From Candidatus Doudnabacteria bacterium (GTDB taxonomy: Bacteria; Patescibacteriota; Doudnabacteria; UBA920): a DNA stretch of 8,433 nt. The notes beneath the pieces are model-generated. The model was not told the origin of the DNA and ran no database searches. It was given only the letters and a program-made list of their open reading frames with translations. The DNA is taken from NCBI GenBank assembly GCA_023245915.1, contig JAHFJK010000048.1, forward strand, positions 1 to 8,433, read 5' to 3'. Shown in pieces: positions 1-5,160 of the stretch. Positions within the stretch are counted from its first letter, which is position 1. The number at the start of each line of letters is the position of its first letter. The translations under genes were made by a program, and so were the position numbers.

Positions 1-190
1 GTAGACGGCATCTTTACCGCCATTGTAAGTTCATCGGAATGTTCGTTAAGACAGTCCCCTACTCGTTATGCCATTCGTGCGGGTCGCAACTTACGCGACA
101 AGGAATTTCGCTACCATAGGCTTAATATTTCTCTTTCTATTGCTAGAAAGTATGGACTATATCATCATCAAGATAGTTAATTCTTGATGT

Positions 191-742
191 TCAACGTGTA
201 GTCTCTGGGGGTTTTTGAAGAGTTTGATTATTTTCTACAATCTTTATAAGGTCAGATTTTGGTCTGGCTCTTTGCTTGCCTTGCGCATTCATCGTATAGG
301 CAATATTGATAATCTCTATCATACCTTCTTTAGTATGATGTTTCTTTTCTAAGATTAGATTAGTAATTTTTTTGAATTTTGAGAAATCGTTAGCTTTAAC
401 AGCTAAAGGAAATTTCTCAAAAAAAGGAACTACTTTTTCTATAATGTTTCTGTTACCGTCAACACAGTACACCAAGCCATTATTGGTTGGCGATTTGCGT
501 CTTATTTTTCCTGTTTTAAACACCCACTGGAAAACTTCTAAAATTTCCCTGTGATTTGGATGTTGGTAAACCTGAAAAATAGGATTAACAAAGAAACCAT
601 GTCGAGCGGTTTGGTGATACGAGAAGGAAACACTAAAACATCCTTCACCATCAACGAATCCAGCTAAATAATAGCCCAAATTTCTTAAAGGCATATTAAT
701 CAGCCTCTCGTAATAAGGCTTCTTAAAACGGTAGGTATTCAT
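191..742 (-). CDS. Single-motif LAGLIDADG homing endonuclease encoded in the 23S group I intron
   Basis: This 183-residue protein carries one LAGLIDADG motif, LAGFVDGEG at residues 26-34. Asp31 is the expected metal-binding acidic residue. A single motif implies that it acts as a homodimer, as I-CreI and I-CeuI do, cutting intronless 23S alleles so that the intron is copied in. Its length is normal for the family. The N-terminal motif is followed by a basic region (about residues 80-175) consistent with DNA binding. The ATG at 742 is preceded by AGGAG four bases upstream (747-751), which favours it over the internal Met17. The gene lies in the P6 loop. Its last codons, including the TGA stop, read through the P6 3' strand and the R strand of P7, so coding and ribozyme sequence overlap. 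No promoter of its own was seen. Target preference for the L1923 site is inferred from location. Confidence 0.92.
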   Translation of the reverse strand: MNTYRFKKPYYERLINMPLRNLGYYLAGFVDGEGCFSVSFSYHQTARHGFFVNPIFQVYQHPNHREILEVFQWVFKTGKIRRKSPTNNGLVYCVDGNRNIIEKVVPFFEKFPLAVKANDFSKFKKITNLILEKKHHTKEGMIEIINIAYTMNAQGKQRARPKSDLIKIVENNQTLQKPPETTR

Positions 743-746
743 TTTT

Positions 747-751
747 CTCCT
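747..751 (-). promoter_or_regulatory. Shine-Dalgarno site of the intron endonuclease gene
   Basis: AGGAG followed by four A residues and then ATG at 740-742. It lies inside the P6 loop next to the P6 5' strand (753-762). It is the clearest ribosome binding site in the window and decides the endonuclease start. Confidence 0.75.
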
Positions 752-1106
752 AGAAACTCTTCAAATCTTCCCTGCTGATTGACCGCACCGCTACATTTTT
801 ACCTGTTAGGTAGTAGCGGATACATCGGTTGTTCCAGCATATAGTTGAATTTTATAACTGCCCTGACTCTTAATCTCCTTATGGAGTGGTAGCAGAGTTC
901 ACAGTTATAGTTACTGCCGGCGTTCATCAGGGCTTGGCCAGCGAGCTTGCGCCCACTGGTTTGACCTTCTGACACTGGCCAGGCATCAGCCCGTATACAT
1001 CAGCTTAACGCTTTAGCACGGACCTAAGTTTTTGGTAAACAGTCGGGAGGGGTCTTTTGCTGCGGGCCAAATGTTAGATGTTGGGGATTGGAAATTGGAA
1101 ATTGGA

Positions 1107-1451
1107 TTAGTGCCACTTTTCGCGAAGTCTAAAAATTTGCTTTCCAACTATTGTATATTTTTCGATTAATGATTTAGCGGTTTCCTGTTTAAGATAACCA
1201 ACCGCTTCCGCGTCTTCTATATGGGAAATTATTTCGTTATTGGATCCCAGAGCTCTGGTCAAATAACTTTTAAATTCAGCTACTGACCTGCCCCACCCTT
1301 CCGCAATGCATGCATGGATGCTATTAGCGGATCTTCGAGTTTGGTCAGCTAACTTATTTCCCTCTATAGGATACGTTCTCATTATCTTTACAATAATTGG
1401 GTAAAGTTTTTTAGAATTCTTGTAGCAATCTAACTCGTGAAAATCTTTCAT
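1107..1451 (-). CDS. Four-helix-bundle protein of the 23S rRNA-intervening-sequence (S23) family
   Basis: The 114-residue protein matches the S23/IVS family in length and layout: an N-terminal segment (FHELDCYKNSKKLYPIIVKI, residues 4-23), the hallmark QTRRSANSIHACIAEGWGR at residues 37-55, a GSNNEI segment near 89-94 and a final amphipathic helix to residue 114. Family members fold as four-helix bundles that form pentamers. Their biochemical role is unknown, although they occur inside 23S rRNA IVSs and elsewhere. Here the gene is wholly inside the 23S IVS and on the same strand as the rRNA. The usual family word is SIxxNIAEG; here Asn is replaced by Cys (ACIAEG). The ATG at 1449-1451 has no Shine-Dalgarno site, but a perfect extended -10 lies immediately upstream, suggesting a leaderless transcript. 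The fold family is confident; the function is not known. Confidence 0.93.
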   Translation of the reverse strand: MKDFHELDCYKNSKKLYPIIVKIMRTYPIEGNKLADQTRRSANSIHACIAEGWGRSVAEFKSYLTRALGSNNEIISHIEDAEAVGYLKQETAKSLIEKYTIVGKQIFRLREKWH

Positions 1452-1457
1452 ACATTG

Positions 1458-1466
1458 ATTATATCA
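1458..1466 (-). promoter_or_regulatory. Extended -10 promoter element for the IVS gene
   Basis: The minus strand reads TGATATAAT, a perfect TGnTATAAT extended -10. The A of the gene's ATG lies seven bases after TATAAT, which is where transcription normally begins, so the predicted mRNA would be leaderless. No good -35 is visible, but extended -10 promoters need none. The promoter is predicted from sequence only. Confidence 0.5.
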
Positions 1467-1636
1467 CGGTCTAATTTCTAACCTCTAACCCCCAACCTCT
1501 AAATTTGGTCAAGGTATATACCTAAGGTACACCTGCTTTTTTGCCGAGTTCCTTAACGAACATTGGTCCGGACGCCTTGGGATTCTCTCCCCATCCACCT
1601 GTGTCGGTTTACGGTACGATCACTGTTAAACCTTGC

Positions 1637-1801
1637 CAGCGCTTCGCGCTGCAAAACCTAAATTCTAGAAATTAAAAACTAAACAAAATTGAAAGCTTAA
1701 AATCTAAAGTCCAAACTCCTGTTTGAAATTTATTATTTTAGATTTTAGGATTTGTTTAGGATTTAGGATTTCGAGTTTCGATTTTCCAGTGCGAAGCACT
1801 G
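1637..1801 (-). repeat. ORF-less insertion in 23S (near E. coli 1600) with GCGAAGC palindromes at both ends
   Basis: About 165 nt with no rRNA counterpart separate ...AATCATCGTAGCGT from the ATCGTACC motif of 23S. Each end carries a short perfect palindrome, CAGCGCTTCGCGCTG (1637-1651) and CAGTGCGAAGCACTG (1787-1801). Between them are AT-rich arms built from words like AAATCCTAAA and their complements, with a small CAAAC/GTTTG hairpin at the centre (1712-1725). The whole would fold into one long imperfect hairpin, as expected for an IVS. A 62-residue open frame crossing it (1704-1892) runs into rRNA and is not a gene. Confidence 0.75.
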
Positions 1802-2249
1802 ACGCTACGATGATTTTCTTGGCACCTTGGTTCACGCTAATTCCCGTTGCCAGGTTTTTTTGTATTCTCGAAATTACAGTTTTCGCTTCCATCTCTTGCG
1901 AGGTAAGAAACGATTACATAGGCTTTTCGGATTTTGCCTGAAAAGCCATCCTACAAATACAACAACGCTAATAGTCAGATAACGCTAACGTTACCATGAT
2001 GCGTCACATCTTAGATAATTTAACAGCGGTTATGGAATATCAACCATATTTTCCATCGGGTGAATCTCTTGAGACCCACTCTTAGGATCGACTAACCCAG
2101 GGACGACGATCGTTGCCCTGGAAACCTTGGATATTCGGCGAAGAGGATTCTCACCTCTATATATATTACTTATTCCAACATTCTTACTTGTACACTGTCC
2201 AGCGCCGCTTACGCATACGCCTTCAACCCGTGTACAACACTCCTCTACC

Positions 2250-2374
2250 GCTTACGCGAAGCGTAAGCAAGTCGAAAGTTATAAAGTTATAAAGTTATAA
2301 AGTACTGCGGTCTGCAGCGACTTGATGACTTGATGACTTGATGGACTTTTAACTAGCTTATGCTTCGCATAAGC
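2250..2374 (-). repeat. ORF-less insertion in 23S helix 45 with tandem 8-bp repeats and GCGAAGC palindromes
   Basis: About 125 nt inserted where E. coli has only a short hairpin tip near position 1170, a classic IVS site. The ends are perfect palindromes, GCTTACGCGAAGCGTAAGC (2250-2268) and GCTTATGCTTCGCATAAGC (2356-2374). One arm is AAAGTTAT repeated about 3.5 times (2275-2302) and the other is GACTTGAT repeated three times (2319-2342). The arms are partly complementary, so the two tandem arrays would pair as one imperfect stem. Confidence 0.8.
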
Positions 2375-2455
2375 CCACGTCTTCGGCACCTAGCTTAGCC
2401 CCTATATATTGTCGGCGCAGGATCGCTTGACCAGTGAGCTGTTACGCTTTCTTTA

Positions 2456-2492
<37 letters not shown>

Positions 2493-2882
2493 GGGCAATC
2501 CCACATCCTTTGCACTATAGCTAGGATTTGGGGGCCTTAGACGGTGGTGTGGATTCTTCTCCATTTGTCTCGTGAAGCTTAGACCTCACGGACTGACTGC
2601 CAACTTCTTAGTCACAAGAATTCGGAGTTTGGTTGGAGCCTACCGCTTGCGCAGCAGGTTTCCATTCAGTGCTCTACCTCTTGTGGGAACAGTTGACGCT
2701 AGCCCTAAAGCTATTTCGAGGAGAACCAGCTATCACCCGGTTCGATTGGAATTTCTCCCCTACGCACAGCTCATCCCCTATTTTTGCAGCAATAGTGGGT
2801 TCGGACCTCCCGTTACTTTTACATAACGTTCATCCTGGCCATGCGTAGCTCACCGGGTTTCGGGTCTAACTCATGCGACAGA

Positions 2883-2955
2883 TTTGGAGTTTAGATGTTG
2901 GAAATTGGAAGTTGGATTGCTCCAATCTCTCATCTCCAATTTCTAATCTCCAAAA
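2883..2955 (-). repeat. TTGGA-family hairpin insertion in 23S (near E. coli 650)
   Basis: An inverted repeat runs from TTTGGAGTTTAGATGTTGG to its rough complement ending TCTAATCTCCAAA, with the core TTGGATTGCTCCAA. It sits between rRNA segments ending GATGAATAGTCCG and beginning CATGAGTTAGACCCG. It has no reading frame. Words and core are shared with the hairpins at 3537-3606 and 3964-4035, and the word family with 3065-3146 and the arms of the IVS at 1070-1505. Confidence 0.85.
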
Positions 2956-3064
2956 AACGGACTATTCATCCTCGCTTTCACTGCGATTTCGTTCTTGATA
3001 GAACTTAATCAAGCCGCATAAGATTAACTCGTTGGATCATTCTTCAATAGGCACGCGGTTAACC

Positions 3065-3146
3065 ACACTTGGAGATTGGAAATTAGAAATTGGATATTGG
3101 AACTGCATCTCCAATCTCTCACTTCTAATCTCTAAACTCCAAGTGT
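3065..3146 (-). repeat. TTGGA-family hairpin insertion in 23S helix 25
   Basis: ACACTTGGAG at the left pairs with CTCCAAGTGT at the right, enclosing TTGGAAATTAG-type words and their complements. The hairpin extends helix 25 (near E. coli 545), a known IVS site in other bacteria. Its loop (AACTGCATCT) differs from the TTGGATTGCTCCAA core of the other copies, so it is the most diverged ORF-less member. Confidence 0.85.
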
Positions 3147-3208
3147 AAGGTCTTCCACTCCTTGTAAGTATACGGTTTCAGATACTATTTCATTCCCCTT
3201 CCGGGGTG

Positions 3209-3249
<41 letters not shown>

Positions 3250-3536
3250 ATATGAGTATTTAGCCTTGGATCTTAGTCGACCCGATTTCATACCAGATTT
3301 CTCGTGTCTGGTATTACTCAAGAAAAAGTTTAGGAAATTGCATGGTTTTTCGCGATACGGGACTATCACCCTCTTTGGTCCGCCGTTCCAGGCGTGTTCT
3401 GCTAAACAGCAAACATAATTCCCTGCCGCTTTACAGAGCGGCAATAACTTCCACTTATAACGCCATCTTAGCAACGACTGTAATCTTTAAGTCTCAATCT
3501 TGCGATATCAACAACACTAAAATGGTTTGGGCTTAT

Positions 3537-3606
3537 TTGGAAATTAGAGATTGGATATTGGAAGTTGGATTGCTCCAACCTCTCATCTCCAATTTCTAAA
3601 CTCCAA
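3537..3606 (-). repeat. TTGGA-family hairpin insertion in 23S (near E. coli 260)
   Basis: The inverted repeat starts TTGGAAATTAGAGATTGG and ends AATTTCTAAACTCCAA, with core TTGGATTGCTCCAA. It separates rRNA GGCGAGCGAAAGCGGA from AAGCCCAAACC, which are nearly adjacent in E. coli. It is nearly the same sequence as the hairpin at 3964-4035 and the right part of the one at 2883-2955. Confidence 0.87.
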
Positions 3607-3643
3607 TTTATCCGCTTTCGCTCGCCACTACTAACGGAATCTC

Positions 3644-3732
3644 ATCCACAGATACACAGATAGCACAGATGCCGCAGATGACTGCAAGTTGCAGTATCTG
3701 CGTAATTAGTGTCCATCAGCGTATCTGCGGTA
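3644..3732 (-). repeat. CAGAT/ATCTG-word hairpin insertion in 23S (near E. coli 228)
   Basis: About 89 nt lie between rRNA GAAAATAAATCAA and GAGATTCCGTTAGTAG, which are two bases apart in E. coli. The left arm repeats CACAGAT/GCAGAT words (from ATCCACAGAT), and the right arm repeats their complements (ATCTGCG, ending GTATCTGCGGTA). The turn is at ACTGCAAGTTGCAGT. Palindromes made of such CAGAT words occur widely in bacterial intergenic DNA. Here one is inside an rRNA gene, only about 37 nt from the next insertion. Confidence 0.82.
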
Positions 3733-3963
3733 TTGATTTATTTTCCACGTGCTACTGAGATGTTTCACTTCGCACGGTTCCCGCTCTACACAACCCACGT
3801 TGTATAGGCACGCACTCTTCCAGTGCGTGGGTTTCCCCATTCGGACATCTCCGGATCAAAGCTCTGTTGCCAGCTCCCCGAAGCTTTTCGTAGGCTCAAA
3901 CGTCCTTCGTCGGCTCATATTACCTAGGCATCCACCGTATACCCTTATATTTTTTAACTCTTA

Positions 3964-4035
3964 TTTGGAAGTTGGATATTAGAGATTGGAAATTGGATTG
4001 CTCCAACCTCTCACTTCTAACCTCTAACTCCCAAA
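3964..4035 (-). repeat. TTGGA-family hairpin just upstream of the mature 23S 5' end
   Basis: TTTGGAAGTTGGATATTAG pairs with TTCTAACCTCTAACTCCCAAA around the core TTGGATTGCTCCAA. It begins about six bases outside the predicted 23S 5' end. It is the only family copy seen outside mature rRNA sequence. It could act as an RNase III substrate near the end-processing site, which is an inference from its position. Confidence 0.82.
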
Positions 4036-4093
4036 GATTGACTAGCAATTTGTGACGACGATTCGCGACAAGCGAATCATCAACAAACGCTTT

Positions 4094-4183
4094 ACCCACC
4101 TAAATTTTCCAAAAGAAAATTTTGGCGGGTTAAGGATACAATGTTCACCCGCCTAAACTTTTTTTAAAAAAGTTTTGGTGGGT
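4094..4183. repeat. Two related hairpins in tandem in the 23S leader
   Basis: ACCCACCTAAATTTTC pairs with GAAAATTTTGGCGGGT (4094-4130), and ACCCGCCTAAACTTTTTT pairs with AAAAAAGTTTTGGTGGGT (4147-4183). The two share the ACCCRCCTAAA/TTTTGGYGGGT frame and are probably duplicates. A third hairpin, CCTTTGATG/CATCAAAGG (4187-4208), follows at once. Neither twin has a U-run after it, so they are not obvious terminators. Confidence 0.7.
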
Positions 4184-4237
4184 TCACCTTTGATGCTTTC
4201 ATCAAAGGATTTATGATTCTTACAATTTTCTACCCAT

Positions 4238-4270
4238 AAGTCATCCACGCTGATTCTATCGTGGTGACTT
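4238..4270. repeat. Imperfect hairpin in the 23S leader
   Basis: AAGTCATCCACG at 4238-4249 pairs with CGTGGTGACTT at 4260-4270 with one interruption, enclosing CTGATTCTAT. It lies between the tandem hairpins and the TGTCATTCC element. Confidence 0.55.
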
Positions 4271-4303
4271 ATTTTATTTAGTTTTTAAGGTGCCGATGAT
4301 AAC

Positions 4304-4407
4304 TGTCATTCCGGAAAATTTACATTGATATTAAATTTATCCGGAATCTATTTTTTATGTCTCGAGCGAAGTCGAGAGTATAGATTCCCGCTTCCGCGGG
4401 AATGACA
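4304..4407. repeat. TGTCATTCC palindromic element, copy 1
   Basis: The ends are TGTCATTCC and GGAATGACA. Nested inside are three hairpins: ATTCCGGA...TCCGGAAT (4308-4347), CTCGAGCGAAGTCGAG (near 4362-4377) and ATTCCCGCTTCCGCGGGAAT (near 4384-4403). Its first 46 bases match the reverse complement of the right end of the element at 6418-6532 with about three differences. Elements with TGTCATTCC ends are common dispersed palindromes in bacteria. It has no reading frame. Confidence 0.8.
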
Positions 4408-4415
4408 CTTGATTT

Positions 4416-4564
4416 ACCACCACATAGCTACTGCCCCAAGTGGATCTACCGGCCTGATTTCCCAAAGTAGTATTGGAACGGCTTTACGATCTGTGACCCG
4501 TTCGGCTTTCGCTCAGGGTCACCTCGAGCGAAGTCGAGATGGTGAGCAGTAAATAGCTGATGAT
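4416..4564 (-). ncRNA. Possible divergent or interrupted 5S-like RNA (tentative)
   Basis: The minus strand contains AGATCGTAAAGCC followed by TACTACTTTGGGAAATCA and GGTAGATC. These fall in the order of the helix III/II, helix IV and loop E words of 5S rRNA. Terminal stretches AUCAUCAGCUA and UAGCU...GGUGGU can pair. The 5' half does not fit 5S well, and between CATCTCGA and CACAGATC lie about 40 bases made of two common palindromes (CTCGAGCGAAGTCGAG, TGACCC...GGGTCA). This could be a decayed or interrupted 5S, or chance likeness. Confidence 0.25.
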
Positions 4565-4573
4565 AATTCTTAT

Positions 4574-4668
4574 TCCGCTGACCACTCGCTGATTGTAACG
4601 CCGATTTGTCGCTGAATCTAAATTTCAGCGTCCATTCAGCGTTCCTATCCGCGTGTATTCAGCGTCAC
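4574..4668. repeat. CGCTGA/TCAGCG word hairpin
   Basis: The left half repeats CGCTGA-type words (CCGCTGACC, CGCTGATTG, CGCTGAATC) and the right half repeats the complement (TTCAGCGTCC, TTCAGCGTTCC, TTCAGCGTCAC), turning at about 4617-4624. The two arms fold into one long imperfect hairpin. It has the same build as the CAGAT-word insertion at 3644-3732 but a different word. Confidence 0.65.
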
Positions 4669-4688
4669 AAAAGGTTTTTACAAGGAAC

Positions 4689-4708
4689 AAAAAAACCGCT
4701 TTCGCGGT
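4689..4708 (-). terminator. Rho-independent terminator upstream of 23S
   Basis: The minus strand reads ACCGC GAAA GCGGT and then seven T residues. The stem is 4704-4708 with 4695-4699, the loop is a stable GAAA tetraloop, and the T-run is 4689-4695. It lies about 150 nt downstream of the promoter at 4847-4875 and before the 23S gene, so it would stop that transcript early unless it is prevented from forming. Confidence 0.75.
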
Positions 4709-4751
4709 ATGCAACGGACACAATTTAAATTGAGCCGTTTACATAAACCGC
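4704..4751 (-). promoter_or_regulatory. Candidate antiterminator hairpin competing with the 4689-4708 terminator
   Basis: GCGGUUUAUGU (complement of 4741-4751) can pair with GCAUACCGC (complement of 4704-4712) as nine pairs with a UU bulge. An inner ACGG/CCGU stem lies in the same hairpin (4735-4738 with 4714-4717). This pairing takes the ACCGC strand the terminator needs, so the two folds exclude each other. This is an attenuator-like arrangement read from sequence alone; the signal, if any, is unknown. Confidence 0.4.
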
Positions 4752-4791
4752 ATTTTGGTGATTAAGGTTAATGTTTTTATCATAAATTCTT

Positions 4792-4829
4792 TGTCATTGC
4801 GAGTCCGCCTTGGCGGACGAAGCAATCTC
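4792..4829. repeat. TGTCATTGCGAG...GCAATCTC palindromic repeat
   Basis: TGTCATTGCGAG and GAAGCAATCTC flank a perfect hairpin, GTCCGCC TT GGCGGAC (4803-4818). This belongs to a widespread class of dispersed bacterial palindromes ending TCATTGCGAG/GCAATCTC. One copy is seen in the window. Confidence 0.75.
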
Positions 4830-4846
4830 TTCACTGATGTATACCT

Positions 4847-4875
4847 ATTTTAAATTATAGATGTCCGAATGTCAA
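4847..4875 (-). promoter_or_regulatory. Sigma-70-type promoter directed toward 23S
   Basis: The -35 is TTGACA (complement of 4870-4875), a perfect consensus. Exactly 17 bases later is TAAAAT (complement of 4847-4852), five of six consensus bases. The start would be near 4840. It is the best promoter in the spacer and the likely source of the 23S transcript, or of a ~150-nt RNA ending at the 4689 terminator. A TATAAT at 4854-4859 lies only ten bases from the -35 and was not used. Confidence 0.7.
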
Positions 4876-4966
4876 GTTTTAACCTCAACCAAATGCCCAA
4901 AATTTATGGCTTATTAAAAGGCAATTTTGCCTCATAAAACACTGTTCCACAGAATAACCACAAGGC

Positions 4967-5042
4967 AGATTTAAGATGTAAGATTTAGGATTTAAGAATG
5001 GGGCGGCAAATCTTACATCTTACATCTTACATCTTACATCTC
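4967..5042. repeat. Hairpin with a tandem ATCTTAC array in one arm
   Basis: ATCTTAC is repeated four times in tandem (about 5009-5037), followed by a partial unit. The other arm, AGATTTAAGATGTAAGATTT (4967-4987 and onward), carries the complementary AGATGTAAGAT words. The arms pair imperfectly across AATGGGGCGGC. The design resembles the tandem-word insertion in 23S helix 45. Confidence 0.65.
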
Positions 5043-5082
5043 CATTGCCGACCCGCTGTTGTTTTTTATATCCAAATATAAA

Positions 5083-5123
5083 CAAACAATAGTGTTCGAG
5101 CTTTGTGGAGAACCTATTGTTTG
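5083..5123. repeat. Hairpin next to the proA terminator
   Basis: CAAACAATAG (from 5083) and CTATTGTTTG form a perfect 10-bp stem that continues after one bulged base as GTTC/GAAC. It directly follows the proA terminator-like hairpin in the minus direction and may act as a second stop or 3' end-protecting structure. Confidence 0.6.
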
Positions 5124-5160
5124 AAAAAATATCTTCTCCATAAAGTCGAAGAATATTTTT
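5124..5160 (-). terminator. Terminator-like hairpin after proA
   Basis: Directly after the proA stop codon the minus strand reads AAAAATATTCTTC, an 11-base loop, then GAAGATATTTTTT. The stem has about 11 pairs with one bulge and ends in a T-run. It is AT-rich and works in both directions on paper. It marks the end of the proBCA unit and separates it from the 23S promoter. Confidence 0.6.

Larger units (their letters stand above)
121..900 (-). ncRNA. Group I self-splicing intron at 23S site L1923, carrying a homing endonuclease gene
   Basis: The 780-nt intron splits the 23S sequence at AACTGT / CCTATGG, corresponding to E. coli U1923/C1924, the site of the I-CeuI intron. The boundaries are fixed by pairing. 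The 5' exon end AUAACUGU (complement of 901-908) pairs with the guide GGCAGUUAU at 854-862, giving an 8-bp P1 that ends in the required U-G wobble. The next guide bases, AGG, pair with CCU of the 3' exon (P10). The intron ends in G (position 121). Core elements seen are a Q-like AATCAGCAGG near 770, a P6 stem (753-762 with 217-225), R (196-208) paired with S (154-163) as P7, P8 (183-189 with 166-172) and P9 with a GCAA tetraloop (133-150). The endonuclease gene sits in the P6 loop. Without it the ribozyme would be only about 230 nt. Confidence 0.93.
1070..1505 (-). mobile_element. 23S intervening sequence (IVS) encoding a four-helix-bundle protein
   Basis: About 436 bp interrupt the 23S gene between ...ATATACCTTGACC and GGCCCGCAGCAAAAGACC, near E. 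coli 1700-1755 (helix 63 region). The ends form an imperfect inverted repeat of about 35 bp: 1070-1105 reads GTTAGATGTTGGGGATTGG and onward, and 1471-1505 is its rough complement with CCCCCAACCTCTAA. The arms have the same TTGGA/TCCAA word content as four shorter hairpins in or beside this 23S gene. Classical IVSs are removed from the precursor by RNase III without religation, which leaves fragmented but working 23S. That fate is expected here but not shown by the sequence. Confidence 0.88.
3959..5159. other. 1.2-kb gene-free spacer between proA and 23S
   Basis: No protein gene, 16S or tRNA was found on either strand. The stretch contains one promoter and one terminator directed toward the 23S gene, a terminator-like hairpin behind proA, at least ten hairpins or palindromic repeats, and a segment faintly like 5S rRNA. 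The frames that are open here lack ribosome binding sites and recognisable motifs. This is therefore the leader of the 23S transcript plus accumulated repeats. Confidence 0.7.

Noticed and set aside
372..554. Plus-strand 60-residue frame opposite the endonuclease gene
   Set aside because: It is antisense to a well-supported LAGLIDADG gene and has no features of its own.
1704..1892. 62-residue minus-strand open frame in 23S
   Set aside because: It runs across an AT-rich inverted repeat into conserved 23S sequence, has no ribosome binding site or known motif, and is explained by the insertion plus rRNA.
4428..4500. A tRNA in the 23S leader
   Set aside because: No acceptor stem, anticodon arm or T-loop consensus could be assembled on either strand.
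4854..4859. TATAAT as the -10 of the spacer promoter
   Set aside because: It lies only ten bases from TTGACA. TAAAAT at 4847-4852 has the correct 17-base spacing.
5009..5037. Tandem ATCTTAC units as a possible CRISPR
   Set aside because: The units are 7 bp, directly adjacent and without spacers. They are one arm of a hairpin.
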